Notes under the pieces: generated by a model
The model's database searches: none
What the model was told of the DNA's origin: nothing
What the model saw: the letters and a program-made list of their open reading frames with translations, nothing else
Position numbers and translations under genes: made by a program
In this document: positions 22,945-32,365 of the stretch, piece after piece
Layout of the letters: the number at the start of each line of letters is the position of its first letter
How positions within the stretch are numbered: the first letter of the stretch is position 1
From: Clostridiales bacterium
GTDB lineage: Bacteria; Bacillota; Clostridia; Saccharofermentanales; Saccharofermentanaceae
Direction of reading: 5' to 3'
Length of the DNA stretch: 37,390 bases
NCBI GenBank assembly: GCA_017649645.1
Contig: JAGCGK010000184.1
Location: forward strand, 1 to 37,390

Positions 22945-24195
22945 ATGCTGGACAGTATGAAAGTCGGACATTTTATCATGGAAAAACGTAAGGCCCTCGG
23001 CATGACCCAACAGCAATTGGCGGAAAGATTGAATGTATCTTTTCAGGCAATATCCAAATGGGAAAACGGTGCAGCTTATCCGAACATAGAAATATTAAAA
23101 GACCTTTCTACCGTGCTTGATGTTACTGTCGATGAGATCCTTCAGGGCAGCGAGAAACAGGCTGACGGATTATCCTACAGTAAAGCAGGAATAGATATTG
23201 CATACACGGATACCATAAAAACAGAGATGGCAAAAAGTCTGGAGACAAAGGACAAACGTGTATTAAACGGACTTGGACCTTTTGCCTCCTTATATGACAT
23301 CAATTTCCCTGAAATCAATGAGCCTGTACTTGTACTTAAATCAGAGGAACCGGGATCAAAGCAGAAGCTTGCTTTGGAGTATGGATATACGGAATCCATC
23401 TGTCATGACATGATCAACCACCTTGTAAACGATGTTATTGTTATGGGTGCAAAACCTCTTGCGGTATTGGATACGATCGTGTGCGGCAATGCAGAAAAGG
23501 ATACTATCAAGACTCTTGTAAAAGGCGTGTCTGATGCGTGTAAAGAAAATGAGTGTTCTCTTGTCGGAGGAGAGACTTCTATCCAACCTTTGGTAGTGGA
23601 TGCAGGTGTTTATGTTCTTACTTCAAGTATTGCAGGAATCGTTGAAAGATCCAAGGTCATTGACGGATCGGCAATTGAAGAAGGAGATTCTGTCCTGGCA
23701 GTTGCATCAAACGGACTTCATACAAATGGGTATTCTCTTGTAAGACTTCTTATGGACAGAAAGCCTCAGATAAAACTCGACAAGATAGACGGTATGACTT
23801 TTATAGAGCAGATAATGAAACCGCATACTCCGTACTACAAGGCAGTAAAAGGTCTGTTCGGAAAAGACGTTATCCATGGTATGGCACATATCACCGGCGG
23901 CGGTATCGAAGGCAATTTAAGAAGAGTGATCCCTGATGGATTAAGTGCAAAGGTCGACTTGTCCAAGCTTAAGCTTTTGAACATCTTTAAGTACATCAGA
24001 AGTAGCGGAAACATAAGTGATGAAGAGATGCTTCGAACATTTAACTGCGGTGTTGGTTTTATAGTAGTTACTTCACAGAAAGATAAGAATACGGTCATGG
24101 ATCACATTAAGAAGTCATACGATTGTTATGAGATCGGAACTATAGAAAAAGGCGACATGAAAGTCGCCTTTGAGAATCGTTTGAATTGGCTTTAA
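22945..24195 (+). CDS. XRE helix-turn-helix fused to PurM (AIR synthase)-like domain
   Basis: Of 416 residues, about 1-68 are a classical XRE/Cro domain (MTQQQLAERLNVSFQAISKWENGAAYP). Residues about 76-416 resemble phosphoribosylformylglycinamidine cyclo-ligase: YSKAGIDIAYTDTI, GLGPFASLYDI, LVGGETS (206-212), SNGLHTNGYSLVR, MAHITGGGIEGNLRRVIP and LRTFNCGVGF. The nucleotide-binding DGVGTK segment of PurM is altered to KSEEPGSK (132-139), so catalysis is uncertain. The ATG at 22945 follows GGAGG by 9 bases and starts right at the HTH domain. I infer a purine-responsive regulator derived from, or fused to, the enzyme. It converges with the Nudix gene three bases away. Confidence 0.82.
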   Translation: MLDSMKVGHFIMEKRKALGMTQQQLAERLNVSFQAISKWENGAAYPNIEILKDLSTVLDVTVDEILQGSEKQADGLSYSKAGIDIAYTDTIKTEMAKSLETKDKRVLNGLGPFASLYDINFPEINEPVLVLKSEEPGSKQKLALEYGYTESICHDMINHLVNDVIVMGAKPLAVLDTIVCGNAEKDTIKTLVKGVSDACKENECSLVGGETSIQPLVVDAGVYVLTSSIAGIVERSKVIDGSAIEEGDSVLAVASNGLHTNGYSLVRLLMDRKPQIKLDKIDGMTFIEQIMKPHTPYYKAVKGLFGKDVIHGMAHITGGGIEGNLRRVIPDGLSAKVDLSKLKLLNIFKYIRSSGNISDEEMLRTFNCGVGFIVVTSQKDKNTVMDHIKKSYDCYEIGTIEKGDMKVAFENRLNWL

Positions 24196-24198
24196 ACC

Positions 24199-25200
24199 TT
24201 AGCGGTCTCTTTCCTCTATAACGTGGATGATCTCCTTGGTATTTAGAAATTCACCAAGGCGTTCTTTAATGAACGTCGGCTTGATGTTAAACTTTTCTAT
24301 CTCATCAACAGGAAGCCATACAAGATCTTCTCCGTCATCGGTTACTGTCTTGCACTTAGTAAGTTCTTCCGGTGTTACGTTCATTCGATAATAGAACTCA
24401 ATAGTATGACAATCATATCCGTCGATAACACCGTCTTTGCCGTTAAAGAAATTCTCGCAAACGATCGCGAGCCGGTCGATAGTGGCATGCATTCCGGACT
24501 CTTCTTCAAGTTCTCTCACGATGCAGGTTTCCGTTGTCTCGCACATCTTGACCGCGCCGCCGATCATATAGTTATAGTCAGCTGCTTTGCTCTTTACGAA
24601 CAGCATCTTGCCGTCACTTATAACGATAGCTCCTGTTCTGAAACGGAAGTACTTTGTCGGTCTTAAAAAACCGCAGTCAGGATTAAGAAGTTTTCCGGCT
24701 CTCTTAAGGATCGGAAGTTCTCTTTGTGCAATGAGTCTTCCGATACTTGAATCCTTGTGCTTTTCATACTCGGCTACGGCTTCATCATATGTGAGCTTCA
24801 AAGTAGCAAGGTGGAAATCATTGATCTCATCTTCGGTCATGTGCTTGTCGCCCCAGGACTTCACCTTGCACAGGAAGTAATTACTGATATTGTGTCTCTT
24901 GATAACGTTGTAGTAATCGCTTACCGAACCGATCTTGCAAAGGACATCGACCTCTGCACCGAGCTCTTCACTAAGCTCCCTTCTTATTGCTTCTTCCAGA
25001 TCTTCCCCGGATTCAACACCTCCGCCGGGAGTCTCAATGTGAGTTGCCTTTCCGAAAGCATCATCCCGGTCTGCCCTTACAAAATAGAAGCAACCTTCAT
25101 CATCGAAAACGATCGCCCTCGCGATATTCCTGTCATGAGTAATCTCCTCGAGTGGCCACTCGTTGTCCTTAAATTCCAACTTCAGTTCTTTTCCGATCAT
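24199..25200 (-). CDS. Tandem Nudix hydrolase (two Nudix domains)
   Basis: This 333-residue cytoplasmic protein has two Nudix domains, each with a complete box (GX5EX7REUXEEXGU). Box 1 is at about 60-82 (GGVESGE...RRELSEELG) and box 2 at about 215-237 (GAVKMCE...RELEEESGM). Both should bind Mg2+ and hydrolyse nucleoside diphosphate-linked compounds; the substrate is not evident. The two domains are joined by a helical segment (about 120-180). AAGGAAGG precedes the start on the minus strand. The gene is divergent from the YesN-type regulator across array 4. Confidence 0.87.
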   Translation of the reverse strand: MIGKELKLEFKDNEWPLEEITHDRNIARAIVFDDEGCFYFVRADRDDAFGKATHIETPGGGVESGEDLEEAIRRELSEELGAEVDVLCKIGSVSDYYNVIKRHNISNYFLCKVKSWGDKHMTEDEINDFHLATLKLTYDEAVAEYEKHKDSSIGRLIAQRELPILKRAGKLLNPDCGFLRPTKYFRFRTGAIVISDGKMLFVKSKAADYNYMIGGAVKMCETTETCIVRELEEESGMHATIDRLAIVCENFFNGKDGVIDGYDCHTIEFYYRMNVTPEELTKCKTVTDDGEDLVWLPVDEIEKFNIKPTFIKERLGEFLNTKEIIHVIEERDR

Positions 25201-25295
25201 CAGATCACTTCCTTCCTTTTTGAAAATAAACGGAATAAGAAAATAACATTATCTTGACATGATTGCAAGATGTTTTTTGACGGTCACACTTATTT

Positions 25296-25564
25296 TTCCA
25301 ACCTTAAGTCGAGTTCTCATTTTCGAAAAATAATAAATCCAACCTTAGGTTGCATGAAGAAGACATGTCTTTTTCATTTTTCCAACCTGGGGTTGCAGTT
25401 AACCGGAAAATGAACGAGATCCGGAAGATAAGGGAAGAGATAAAGCTGATTTTGGAGACAAAAATCCAACCTTAAGTTTTAAAAGAAAAAAAGAAATTTC
25501 GGATAATAAACTTAAGGTTGGAAAAAAGGAAGATGGTTTTTGAAAATCCAACCCTAGGTTGGGG
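25296..25564. repeat. Phased array 4 of the TCCAACCTTAAGTT near-palindrome (6 copies)
   Basis: Cores start at 25297 (+), 25338 (+), 25381 (+), 25465 (+), 25516 (-) and 25547 (+). Dyad centres are 41, 43, 84, 40 and 42 apart. The last copy has near-complete symmetry (CCAACCCTAGGTTGG). The wide gap contains GATCCGG at 25418, as array 3 does at 22626. The array fills the divergent intergenic region between the Nudix and YesN-type genes, ending just before the promoter of the latter. Confidence 0.9.
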
Positions 25565-25589
25565 CGGGTTGTTTCATTGAGGTTTTGAG

Positions 25590-25598
25590 TGCTACAAT
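25590..25598 (+). promoter_or_regulatory. Extended -10 promoter for the YesN/YesM operon
   Basis: TGCTACAAT lies 30 bases before the ATG at 25628. A poor -35 (TTGTTT, 25569-25574) is possible at 18-bp spacing. Confidence 0.5.
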
Positions 25599-25627
25599 TA
25601 AACCTACTAAACGATGCAGAGGGTTAT

Positions 25628-27253
25628 ATGCTTAAGGTTTTTTTGGTCGAGGACGAGTACGTCGTTCGAGAGGGAATAAAGAATAATATCGATTGGGAAG
25701 GACACGGATTTGTTTTCTGCGGTGAAGCAGGGGACGGCGAGGTCGCTTATTCCATGATCCAAAAAGAACAGCCTGACATTGTTATAACTGACATCAAGAT
25801 GCCGTTTATGGACGGCCTTACTTTAAGCCGAATGATAAAGGCAGAGTTCCCGTGGATGGAGATCATCCTTTTGACGGGTTACGAGGATTTCCAATTTGCG
25901 AGGGATGCAATAAGGATCGGCGTATCCAGATATCTTTTAAAACCTATCAGCGGAGATAATCTTGTTAAAGAGCTCGATGCCCTGTCGGAGAAGATCCGCG
26001 AGAAGAAGGAAGAAAGAGCTGCAGCAGAGCGCTATGAGAAAGACATGCGCGAGAGGACTGAGCTTGATAAGAGAGACTTCTTCTATCGGATGGTAAAAGG
26101 CGAGAAGAGCGCATCGGAACTTATTGAAGAAGCAAAGAAACTTAATATCGATATTAACGCTTTAAGATACAATGTGGTCCTTCTTAAGATCTGGTCCATC
26201 AAACATGACATCGGTGAGTTCTCGAAAAGCGTAGTCAAGGTTGAAGACGAGATCAGGAAGATCGCCGACGAGAATGGCGCTATATTTTTTGATTTTAAGG
26301 TTGAGGGAACGGCGTTCCTTTTCAGGGCAGATGACGATGCTTCCATTAACAAGCATGTGGACACTGCGACTAAAAAGATGAAGGAGCTGTTTGTTAATTA
26401 TCCTCACATAAGATACTTCGGAGGCATAGGCCAGACCGTAAACAGGATCACTGAGATAAGGACGTCGTTTGACTGGGCAGGTAGAGCTTTTGCGCACCTG
26501 TATCTTACGTCGGAGAACGCGTTCCTCGTAGGTTCCGAGGAAGGACTTAAGCCGGTTAACGATGCGGATATCCTATCCGAGATCGACCCGAAGCACATCG
26601 ACAGAAGGCTTATAAAAAAGTTCCTTCGTGCAGGTGAGACGCCGGAGATCACGTTCTTCCTGGAGGAGTTTTTAAACGGCGTCGGCAATAACGCGATAAA
26701 GACTTCGATGCTTCGGCAGTACATCGCGATGGACATGTATTTCTGCGTGGCGGATTTTACAGAAAATGAGCTGGGTCTTACGAAGGAAGAGCTTGCCGAG
26801 AATGTTGAGTTCCCGGGGAAGGATATCCTTGCTGATGAGAAGAAGACTTATGACTATCTTTACGAGCTGATCGCGACCGCGCTGTCGCTTCGCCAGAACC
26901 ACGCGATGAGCAGGTATCATGATGTCATCAACGAGGCTATCACTTATATCAATGAGCACTATTCGGACGAGGAACTGTCGCTTAATGAGCTGGCGGCGCA
27001 GGTCAATTTCTCGCCGAATCATCTGAGTGCGATCTTTAAGCAGGAGACCGGGCAGCCGTTCATCAAGTACCTTACGGATTACCGCATGAATATTGCCAAG
27101 GACCTTCTTTGCAGCACCTCGAAAAAGAGCAATGAGATCGGAGTCATGGTGGGCTACAAGGACCCGCATTACTTCTCGTATCTTTTCAAAAAAACACAGG
27201 GCGTTACGCCGACACAGTACAGGAATCACGAGCGGGGCAGCGGGACTGAATAA
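25628..27253 (+). CDS. YesN-type response regulator (REC plus AraC HTH)
   Basis: This 541-residue cytoplasmic regulator has a receiver domain at about 1-125 with Asp55 as the phosphoacceptor (DIVITDIKMP) and the conserved Lys in YLLKPIS. It has a long middle region (about 130-430) of unknown fold and a C-terminal AraC-type double helix-turn-helix (about 435-541: LSLNELAAQVNFSPNHLSAIFKQETG and DPHYFSYLFKKTQGVTPTQYR). The ATG at 25628 is preferred because the receiver domain starts at once; AGAGGG lies ahead. It shares one base with the kinase gene that follows, so the pair is translationally coupled. It probably controls the adjacent sugar transporter. Confidence 0.92.
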   Translation: MLKVFLVEDEYVVREGIKNNIDWEGHGFVFCGEAGDGEVAYSMIQKEQPDIVITDIKMPFMDGLTLSRMIKAEFPWMEIILLTGYEDFQFARDAIRIGVSRYLLKPISGDNLVKELDALSEKIREKKEERAAAERYEKDMRERTELDKRDFFYRMVKGEKSASELIEEAKKLNIDINALRYNVVLLKIWSIKHDIGEFSKSVVKVEDEIRKIADENGAIFFDFKVEGTAFLFRADDDASINKHVDTATKKMKELFVNYPHIRYFGGIGQTVNRITEIRTSFDWAGRAFAHLYLTSENAFLVGSEEGLKPVNDADILSEIDPKHIDRRLIKKFLRAGETPEITFFLEEFLNGVGNNAIKTSMLRQYIAMDMYFCVADFTENELGLTKEELAENVEFPGKDILADEKKTYDYLYELIATALSLRQNHAMSRYHDVINEAITYINEHYSDEELSLNELAAQVNFSPNHLSAIFKQETGQPFIKYLTDYRMNIAKDLLCSTSKKSNEIGVMVGYKDPHYFSYLFKKTQGVTPTQYRNHERGSGTE

Positions 27254-28572
27254 TGATCGGAAAAAAAGAGGAAAAACAGAAGTCGCGTTTGGCGACGCAG
27301 ATACGTATATCGTATATGATCCTTATTTTGCCGAGCATAATTTTCATGGTCTTCGCGTTCATTGTCCTGTGGACGGTCAACAACAGATATAAGAAGATGT
27401 TAAGCTCGGTCGTGATCGCGAGCGAGATCAGTCTCGACTTCAAAAACGATTTCGATTACGAGACGTATCTTCTTCTGGTAGGTAACACGACGCCGGATAA
27501 GACGACTATTCCGCAGCAGCTCGATGATGCCCGGAAAGTCATCGACGGACTTAAGGATTACACCACCACCGACGACAACCAAAAGCGTCTTCAGAACGCC
27601 GAGAAATATCTTAACAACCTTGAGTCTTACATAGAGAAGATCAAGGAGAATCTGGGCTACGAGAATAAGTATGAGGACAACATGCTCATCTGGGAAAACG
27701 ACGTGCAGATCGTTACGTCGCTTTTCCAGGAGACCATGAACGAATATATCTATTATGAGAACAGGCAGATCCAGACTGCGCAGGAAAAGAACAACCGGCT
27801 CTTCGCCGAGATGGTCGAAGTTTCCATCGTGATATTCGCGATCAGTATCGGCAGTATCATCGTGGTATCGAGCGTCGGTCCGGTGTGGATCACAAGGCCT
27901 ATCGAGGAGCAGGTAAAAGAAGAGCAAAAGCAATTAAGGAAGGCCGAGTTCGAGCTTCTGCAGGCGCAGATCAATCCGCACTTTTTGTACAACACTTTGG
28001 ACGCGATCGTGTGGTCGGCGGAGTCCGGAAATCAGAAGCAGGTCGTAAACATGGTCGGCAATCTGTCGGACTTTTTCAGGCTGTCGCTCAACAGGGGCAA
28101 GGAGACGGTCCTCGTCAGTGAAGAGATCAATCACGTCAGAAGTTATCTCGAGATCCAGCAGATCAGATACCAGGATATCTTGAAGTTCCACATTGATATT
28201 CCGGAGAGCATGAACGGGTACAAGATGCCGAAGCTCACCGTACAGCCTATTGTCGAAAACGCCCTCTACCATGGCATAAAGAACAAGCGCGGCGGTGGCT
28301 CTATCAATGTGTCGGGATACGAACAGGGCGACAGTTTCACGCTGGTCGTAAAAGATGACGGGATCGGAATGACCGAGGAAAGACTCGCGGATGTAAGGAA
28401 GGCGATCGAGGAAGGAACGTCGGATAAAAACATCGTGTATGGTCTTTATAACGTTAACGAGAGGATCAAGCTCAATTACGGCGAAGGATACGGAGTTAAT
28501 ATCGACAGCAAGCACGAGGAAGGCACGACCGTAACCATTAGGCTTCCGAAAAATTTCAACCTCAATCGTTGA
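27253..28572 (+). CDS. YesM-type sensor histidine kinase
   Basis: This 439-residue membrane kinase has TM1 at about 20-42, an extracytoplasmic region of about 140 residues with helical character, and TM2 at about 182-206. The cytoplasmic part holds the His_kinase motif AQINPHFLYNTL (His243), then the N-box VENALYHGI and the G-box DDGIGM of the ATPase domain. It pairs with the YesN-type regulator upstream, overlapping it by one base (TAATG). The extracytoplasmic region is short, so sensing may go through a binding protein such as the one encoded at 33433; that is inference. The transporter operon begins 144 bases downstream. Confidence 0.92.
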   Translation: MIGKKEEKQKSRLATQIRISYMILILPSIIFMVFAFIVLWTVNNRYKKMLSSVVIASEISLDFKNDFDYETYLLLVGNTTPDKTTIPQQLDDARKVIDGLKDYTTTDDNQKRLQNAEKYLNNLESYIEKIKENLGYENKYEDNMLIWENDVQIVTSLFQETMNEYIYYENRQIQTAQEKNNRLFAEMVEVSIVIFAISIGSIIVVSSVGPVWITRPIEEQVKEEQKQLRKAEFELLQAQINPHFLYNTLDAIVWSAESGNQKQVVNMVGNLSDFFRLSLNRGKETVLVSEEINHVRSYLEIQQIRYQDILKFHIDIPESMNGYKMPKLTVQPIVENALYHGIKNKRGGGSINVSGYEQGDSFTLVVKDDGIGMTEERLADVRKAIEEGTSDKNIVYGLYNVNERIKLNYGEGYGVNIDSKHEEGTTVTIRLPKNFNLNR

Positions 28573-28716
28573 AAAATGTAACTGTTTTCGAAAAGGAATA
28601 AAAAATCCAAAGGCATTCATTTTTTTATCAATGGTGTTTTTTACCTCGAAACCTAAAATGGGGGTAACAGAAGGGGCAGACCCTGATTTACTACTGTTTA
28701 TGGGAGGTAAACGTTA

Positions 28717-29682
28717 ATGAAAAAGTTATTGTCTATTGTCTTGGCATCTGTAATGCTCATCGGCTGCGCAGCTTGCTCCAAGAAGGACGCAGAGGAAGGC
28801 GGTCTTATTAAGGTTGGTATCATTAATAATGACCCTAACGAATCCGGTTATCGTACAGCTAACGTAGCAGACCTTAAGGCTATGTTTACAGAGGAAAACG
28901 GATATGATGCAGAGTTCGCATATAGCTTGAAGAATGATGAGCAGATCCAGGCAGCTCAGACATTCATCCAGAACGATGTTGATTATCTTCTCCTTTCCGC
29001 AGCAGACACGGCAGGCTGGGATTCAGTTTTGCAGGATGCTCAGAAGGCAGGCGTTAAGGTAATCCTTTTCGATAGAACAATTGATGCAGATTCAAGCCTT
29101 TATGAGGCTTCCATCGTTTCTGACATGGCTAAGGAAGGCCAGACAGCAGTTGACTGGCTCGCAGGTCAGGGACTTTCAGAGTACAACATCATCCACATCC
29201 AGGGCGTTATGGGCTCCGCAGCTCAGCAGGGACGTTCCGGTGCTCTCGACGATAAGGTTGCTTCAGAAGGCAGCTGGAATATCGTTAAGCAGCAGACAGC
29301 TGAGTGGAACGCAGAGAAGGCTCAGCAGATCGTTCAGTCCGTTATCGATGCAGGCACACCATTCAACGTAATCTACGCAGAGAACGACGATATGGCTAAG
29401 GGTGCAGTTGCAGCTTTGGACGCAGCCGGTATCTCTCACGGTGTCGGCAAGGACGTTATCGTTATGGGCTTTGACTGCAACAAGTGGGCTCTCGAAGAAC
29501 TCCTCGCAGGCAACTGGAACTATGACGGACAGTGCAATCCTTTCCAGGCTAGCTACCTCGATCAGATCATCAAGGATCTCGAAGCCGGCAAGGCTCCGGC
29601 AGAGAAGGTTGTAATCATGGAAGAGAAAGGCTTTGATGCCGGTTCCATCACACAGGAAGATGTAGATAAATACGGAATCTAA
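28717..29682 (+). CDS. Sugar ABC transporter substrate-binding lipoprotein (YtfQ-like)
   Basis: This 321-residue periplasmic-binding-protein-fold lipoprotein has a signal peptide with Cys20 (lipobox CAAC). The mature part follows the ribose/galactofuranose binding family: KVGIINNDPNESGYRTANVADLKAMF, DYLLLSAADTAGWDSVLQDAQKAGVKVILFDRTID, GSAAQQGRSGALDD, VIYAENDDMAKGAVAALDAAG and VMGFDCNKWALEELLAG. This is closest by eye to YtfQ of the galactofuranose system. GGGAGGTAAAC precedes the ATG. A hairpin with a T-run follows the gene, a common way to make more binding protein than membrane components. Confidence 0.9.
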   Translation: MKKLLSIVLASVMLIGCAACSKKDAEEGGLIKVGIINNDPNESGYRTANVADLKAMFTEENGYDAEFAYSLKNDEQIQAAQTFIQNDVDYLLLSAADTAGWDSVLQDAQKAGVKVILFDRTIDADSSLYEASIVSDMAKEGQTAVDWLAGQGLSEYNIIHIQGVMGSAAQQGRSGALDDKVASEGSWNIVKQQTAEWNAEKAQQIVQSVIDAGTPFNVIYAENDDMAKGAVAALDAAGISHGVGKDVIVMGFDCNKWALEELLAGNWNYDGQCNPFQASYLDQIIKDLEAGKAPAEKVVIMEEKGFDAGSITQEDVDKYGI

Positions 29683-29703
29683 TAACTATTCGTTATGTTA
29701 AGG

Positions 29704-29749
29704 ACGCGGTGCGGAGAAATCCTTTTGGACAGTCCGCACTGCGTTTTTT
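29704..29749 (+). terminator. Intra-operon terminator after the binding protein gene
   Basis: ACGCGGTGCGGA (29704-29715) pairs with TCCGCACTGCGT (29733-29744, one G-T pair), followed by TTTTTT. Partial read-through would lower expression of the downstream ATPase and permeases relative to the binding protein. Confidence 0.85.
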
Positions 29750-29773
29750 AAAACAGAAAAAGAGGTATAACCC

Positions 29774-31282
29774 GTGGATAACAACAGAATACTTGAGATG
29801 CGCGGCATCAATAAGTCTTTTCCGGGAGTAAGAGCTCTGCAGAACGTGGATTTCACGCTCAACAAAGGTGAGATCCATGCGCTCATGGGTGAGAACGGAG
29901 CCGGAAAATCCACACTCATAAAAGTACTTACCGGCGTCTATTCCAAGGACAGCGGAACGATCAATCTGGGCGATAAGAACAACGTCTCGATCCGCTCGCC
30001 GCAGAGTGCGCAGAACCTGGGTATCAGTACCGTTTATCAGGAGATCACGCTGTGTCCTAATCTGACTGTTGCCGAGAATATCTATATCGGTCGCGGCAAA
30101 AGCCAGGTCACGAATTGGAAGAAGATGAATACCGATGCGGACAAGCTCCTCAAGAAGCTTGATATTCCTGCCAGGGCAACACAGCAGCTGGCGAGCTGTT
30201 CCATCGCTGTGCAGCAGATGGTCGCTATCGCGAGAGCAGTTGACATGGACTGTAAAGTCCTTATTCTCGACGAGCCTACGTCGTCACTTGACGAGCAGGA
30301 AGTCGAGAAACTTTTCGGACTCATGAGAGACCTTAAGGCGCTCGGAGTCGGAATCATTTTCGTAACACACTTTTTGGATCAGGTGTACGAAGTCTGCGAC
30401 AAGATAACCGTTCTTAGAGACGGTCAGTTTGTCGGTGAATATGAGATCAAAGATCTTCCGAGGGTCAAGCTTGTTGCGACGATGCTCGGTAAAGAGATGG
30501 ATGACCTGTCCGACATCAAAGGCGAGCAGGGAACATATAGCGGGCAGAACAAAGACGAGAAAGTTTTCGAGGCGAAGGAGCTTCAAAGCGATGCAGGCAT
30601 AAAGCCGTTCGATTTTTACATTAAAAAGGGTGAGGTCAACGGCTTCACGGGTCTTCTCGGATCCGGCCGAAGCGAGTGCGTCAGAGCGATCTTCGGCGCC
30701 GACCGGGTCCTCAAGGGCAAGGTCAAGATGCACGGCAAAGAGGTCAAGATCAGTAAGCCTCTGGACGCCATGAAAAACGGCATCGCATACCTTCCTGAAG
30801 ACCGAAAAGTCGACGGCATAATCGGCGACCTGTCAGTCCGCGACAACATCATCATGGCTTTGCAGGTCTTAAAAGGTTTCTTCCGACCTTTTTCGAAAAA
30901 ACAGGCCGAAGCCTTTGCAGATGAATACATCAAAAAACTCAATATCAAGACTGCCTCGAGCGATACTCCGATAAAGTCGCTGTCGGGCGGAAACCAGCAG
31001 AAAGTTATCCTCGCGAGATGGCTTTTGATGCACCCTGAATATCTGATCTTGGACGAGCCTACAAGAGGTATCGACGTCGGCACAAAAGTAGATATTCAAA
31101 AACTCGTTCTGGAGCTTGCTTCCGAAGGAATGAGCGTCACGTTTATCTCATCTGAAACAGACGAGATGCTTCGTACCTGTTCAAGGCTTGTCGTAATGCG
31201 TGACAGAAAGGTCGTCGGGGAACTTACGGGTGACGACCTTACACAGAGCAAGATCATGAGCACGATTGCAGGAGGCGAATAA
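29774..31282 (+). CDS. Sugar ABC transporter ATP-binding protein (YtfR/MglA-like)
   Basis: This 502-residue protein has two fused ABC ATPase halves, as in ribose/galactose/galactofuranose importers. Half 1 has Walker A GENGAGKST (39-47) and a Walker B LILDEPTSSLDEQE, with a degenerate signature (SCSIAVQQM). Half 2 has an altered Walker A (GLLGSGRSE), the signature LSGGNQQK and LILDEPTRGIDVG. The asymmetry is normal for this family. The start is GTG at 29774. The permease gene follows 3 bases after the stop. Confidence 0.92.
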   Translation: MDNNRILEMRGINKSFPGVRALQNVDFTLNKGEIHALMGENGAGKSTLIKVLTGVYSKDSGTINLGDKNNVSIRSPQSAQNLGISTVYQEITLCPNLTVAENIYIGRGKSQVTNWKKMNTDADKLLKKLDIPARATQQLASCSIAVQQMVAIARAVDMDCKVLILDEPTSSLDEQEVEKLFGLMRDLKALGVGIIFVTHFLDQVYEVCDKITVLRDGQFVGEYEIKDLPRVKLVATMLGKEMDDLSDIKGEQGTYSGQNKDEKVFEAKELQSDAGIKPFDFYIKKGEVNGFTGLLGSGRSECVRAIFGADRVLKGKVKMHGKEVKISKPLDAMKNGIAYLPEDRKVDGIIGDLSVRDNIIMALQVLKGFFRPFSKKQAEAFADEYIKKLNIKTASSDTPIKSLSGGNQQKVILARWLLMHPEYLILDEPTRGIDVGTKVDIQKLVLELASEGMSVTFISSETDEMLRTCSRLVVMRDRKVVGELTGDDLTQSKIMSTIAGGE

Positions 31283-31285
31283 CAG

Positions 31286-32365
31286 ATGGGCAAAAGCATG
31301 ATAAAAAAGATAACGGGACATCAGATGTTCATCCCGATAATGGCGCTGCTGCTCCTCGCGGTCGTTAACCTGATCGTGGATCCGGGATTTTTCAAGGTGA
31401 CTCTCGGAACCAACAACAGCGGTGATCCGGTCTTGTCAGGATCCATAATAACGATCCTCGACTACGGCTCCGAGCTCGCCATCCTCGCGATAGGAATGAC
31501 ACTCGTTACGGCAGCTTCAGGCGGACAGGATATCTCCGTAGGCGCTACCATCGCCATCGCAGGTTCAGCAATGCTTCGCGTACTCTGCGGCACGAACACG
31601 AGACCTGAGACTATCCAGGCACCTATCATCGTCGCATTCCTCGTAGCTTGTGTAGTAGGTATGCTCTGTGGTGCATTTAACGGCGCACTGGTATCAATAT
31701 TCAAGATCCAGCCGATGATCGCAACACTCATACTTTTTACTGCAGGCCGTTCGATCGCAGCATGGATCAACAACAACGAACTTCCTATCGTTCCTGATCC
31801 TAAGTTCAAGTACTTCGGCGGATTCATTCCGGGCATCCCGATCCCGACAACGGTGTTCATCGTCATCGCATGTATCATCGTCATCGTACTCGTACTTAAG
31901 TTCACCAACTTGGGACTTTATACACAGGCAGTCGGTATCAACGAAAGTTCCTCAAAACTCAACGGTATCAATCCTACATTCATCAAGTTCCTTACATTCG
32001 TTATCCTTGGTCTTTGCGTTGCAGTTGCAGCTCTCATCAAGGTAAGCCGAATCTCGACGATCAACTATTCTGTTATCGCTAAGGACATCGAGATGGATGC
32101 GATCCTCGCCGTTGCTCTCGGAGGTAACGCATTGTCAGGCGGTAAGTTCAATATGTGGTCTTCGATCCTCGGAGCATATGTTATCCAGTTCCTTACCACC
32201 ACACTTTACAAGTTCAACGTTCAGTCTGATGCACTCTCGGCTTACAAAGCTGTCGTAGTCATCATTCTGGTCATCTTCTCTGCTCCTGCAGTCAGATCAT
32301 TTTTCTCCAGCCTTTTCGCGAAGATATCTGCTTCCGGTAAGGGCAGAAAGGAGGCTGCAAAATGA
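31286..32365 (+). CDS. Sugar ABC transporter permease (YtfT-like)
   Basis: This 359-residue membrane protein of the BPD_transp_2 family has about nine or ten hydrophobic helices. Family landmarks include SGGQDISVGATIAIAGSAM, GAFNGALVSIFKIQPMIATLILFTAGRSIA, the GLYTQAVGINESSSKLNGINP loop and LAVALGGNALSGGKFN. Together with the following gene it forms the heterodimeric channel. Its stop overlaps the next start by four bases (ATGA). Confidence 0.9.
   Translation: MGKSMIKKITGHQMFIPIMALLLLAVVNLIVDPGFFKVTLGTNNSGDPVLSGSIITILDYGSELAILAIGMTLVTAASGGQDISVGATIAIAGSAMLRVLCGTNTRPETIQAPIIVAFLVACVVGMLCGAFNGALVSIFKIQPMIATLILFTAGRSIAAWINNNELPIVPDPKFKYFGGFIPGIPIPTTVFIVIACIIVIVLVLKFTNLGLYTQAVGINESSSKLNGINPTFIKFLTFVILGLCVAVAALIKVSRISTINYSVIAKDIEMDAILAVALGGNALSGGKFNMWSSILGAYVIQFLTTTLYKFNVQSDALSAYKAVVVIILVIFSAPAVRSFFSSLFAKISASGKGRKEAAK

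Noticed and set aside
23582-23588. TCCAACC core inside the HTH-PurM gene
   Set aside because: It encodes the Ile-Gln-Pro of a conserved protein segment, lacks the TTAAGTT half and is not part of a spaced series.
28585-28594. TTTTCGAAAA as a shared operator with 13817-13834
   Set aside because: The flanking arms are not conserved, and similar TTCGAAAA strings are common in coding sequence here, so chance cannot be excluded.
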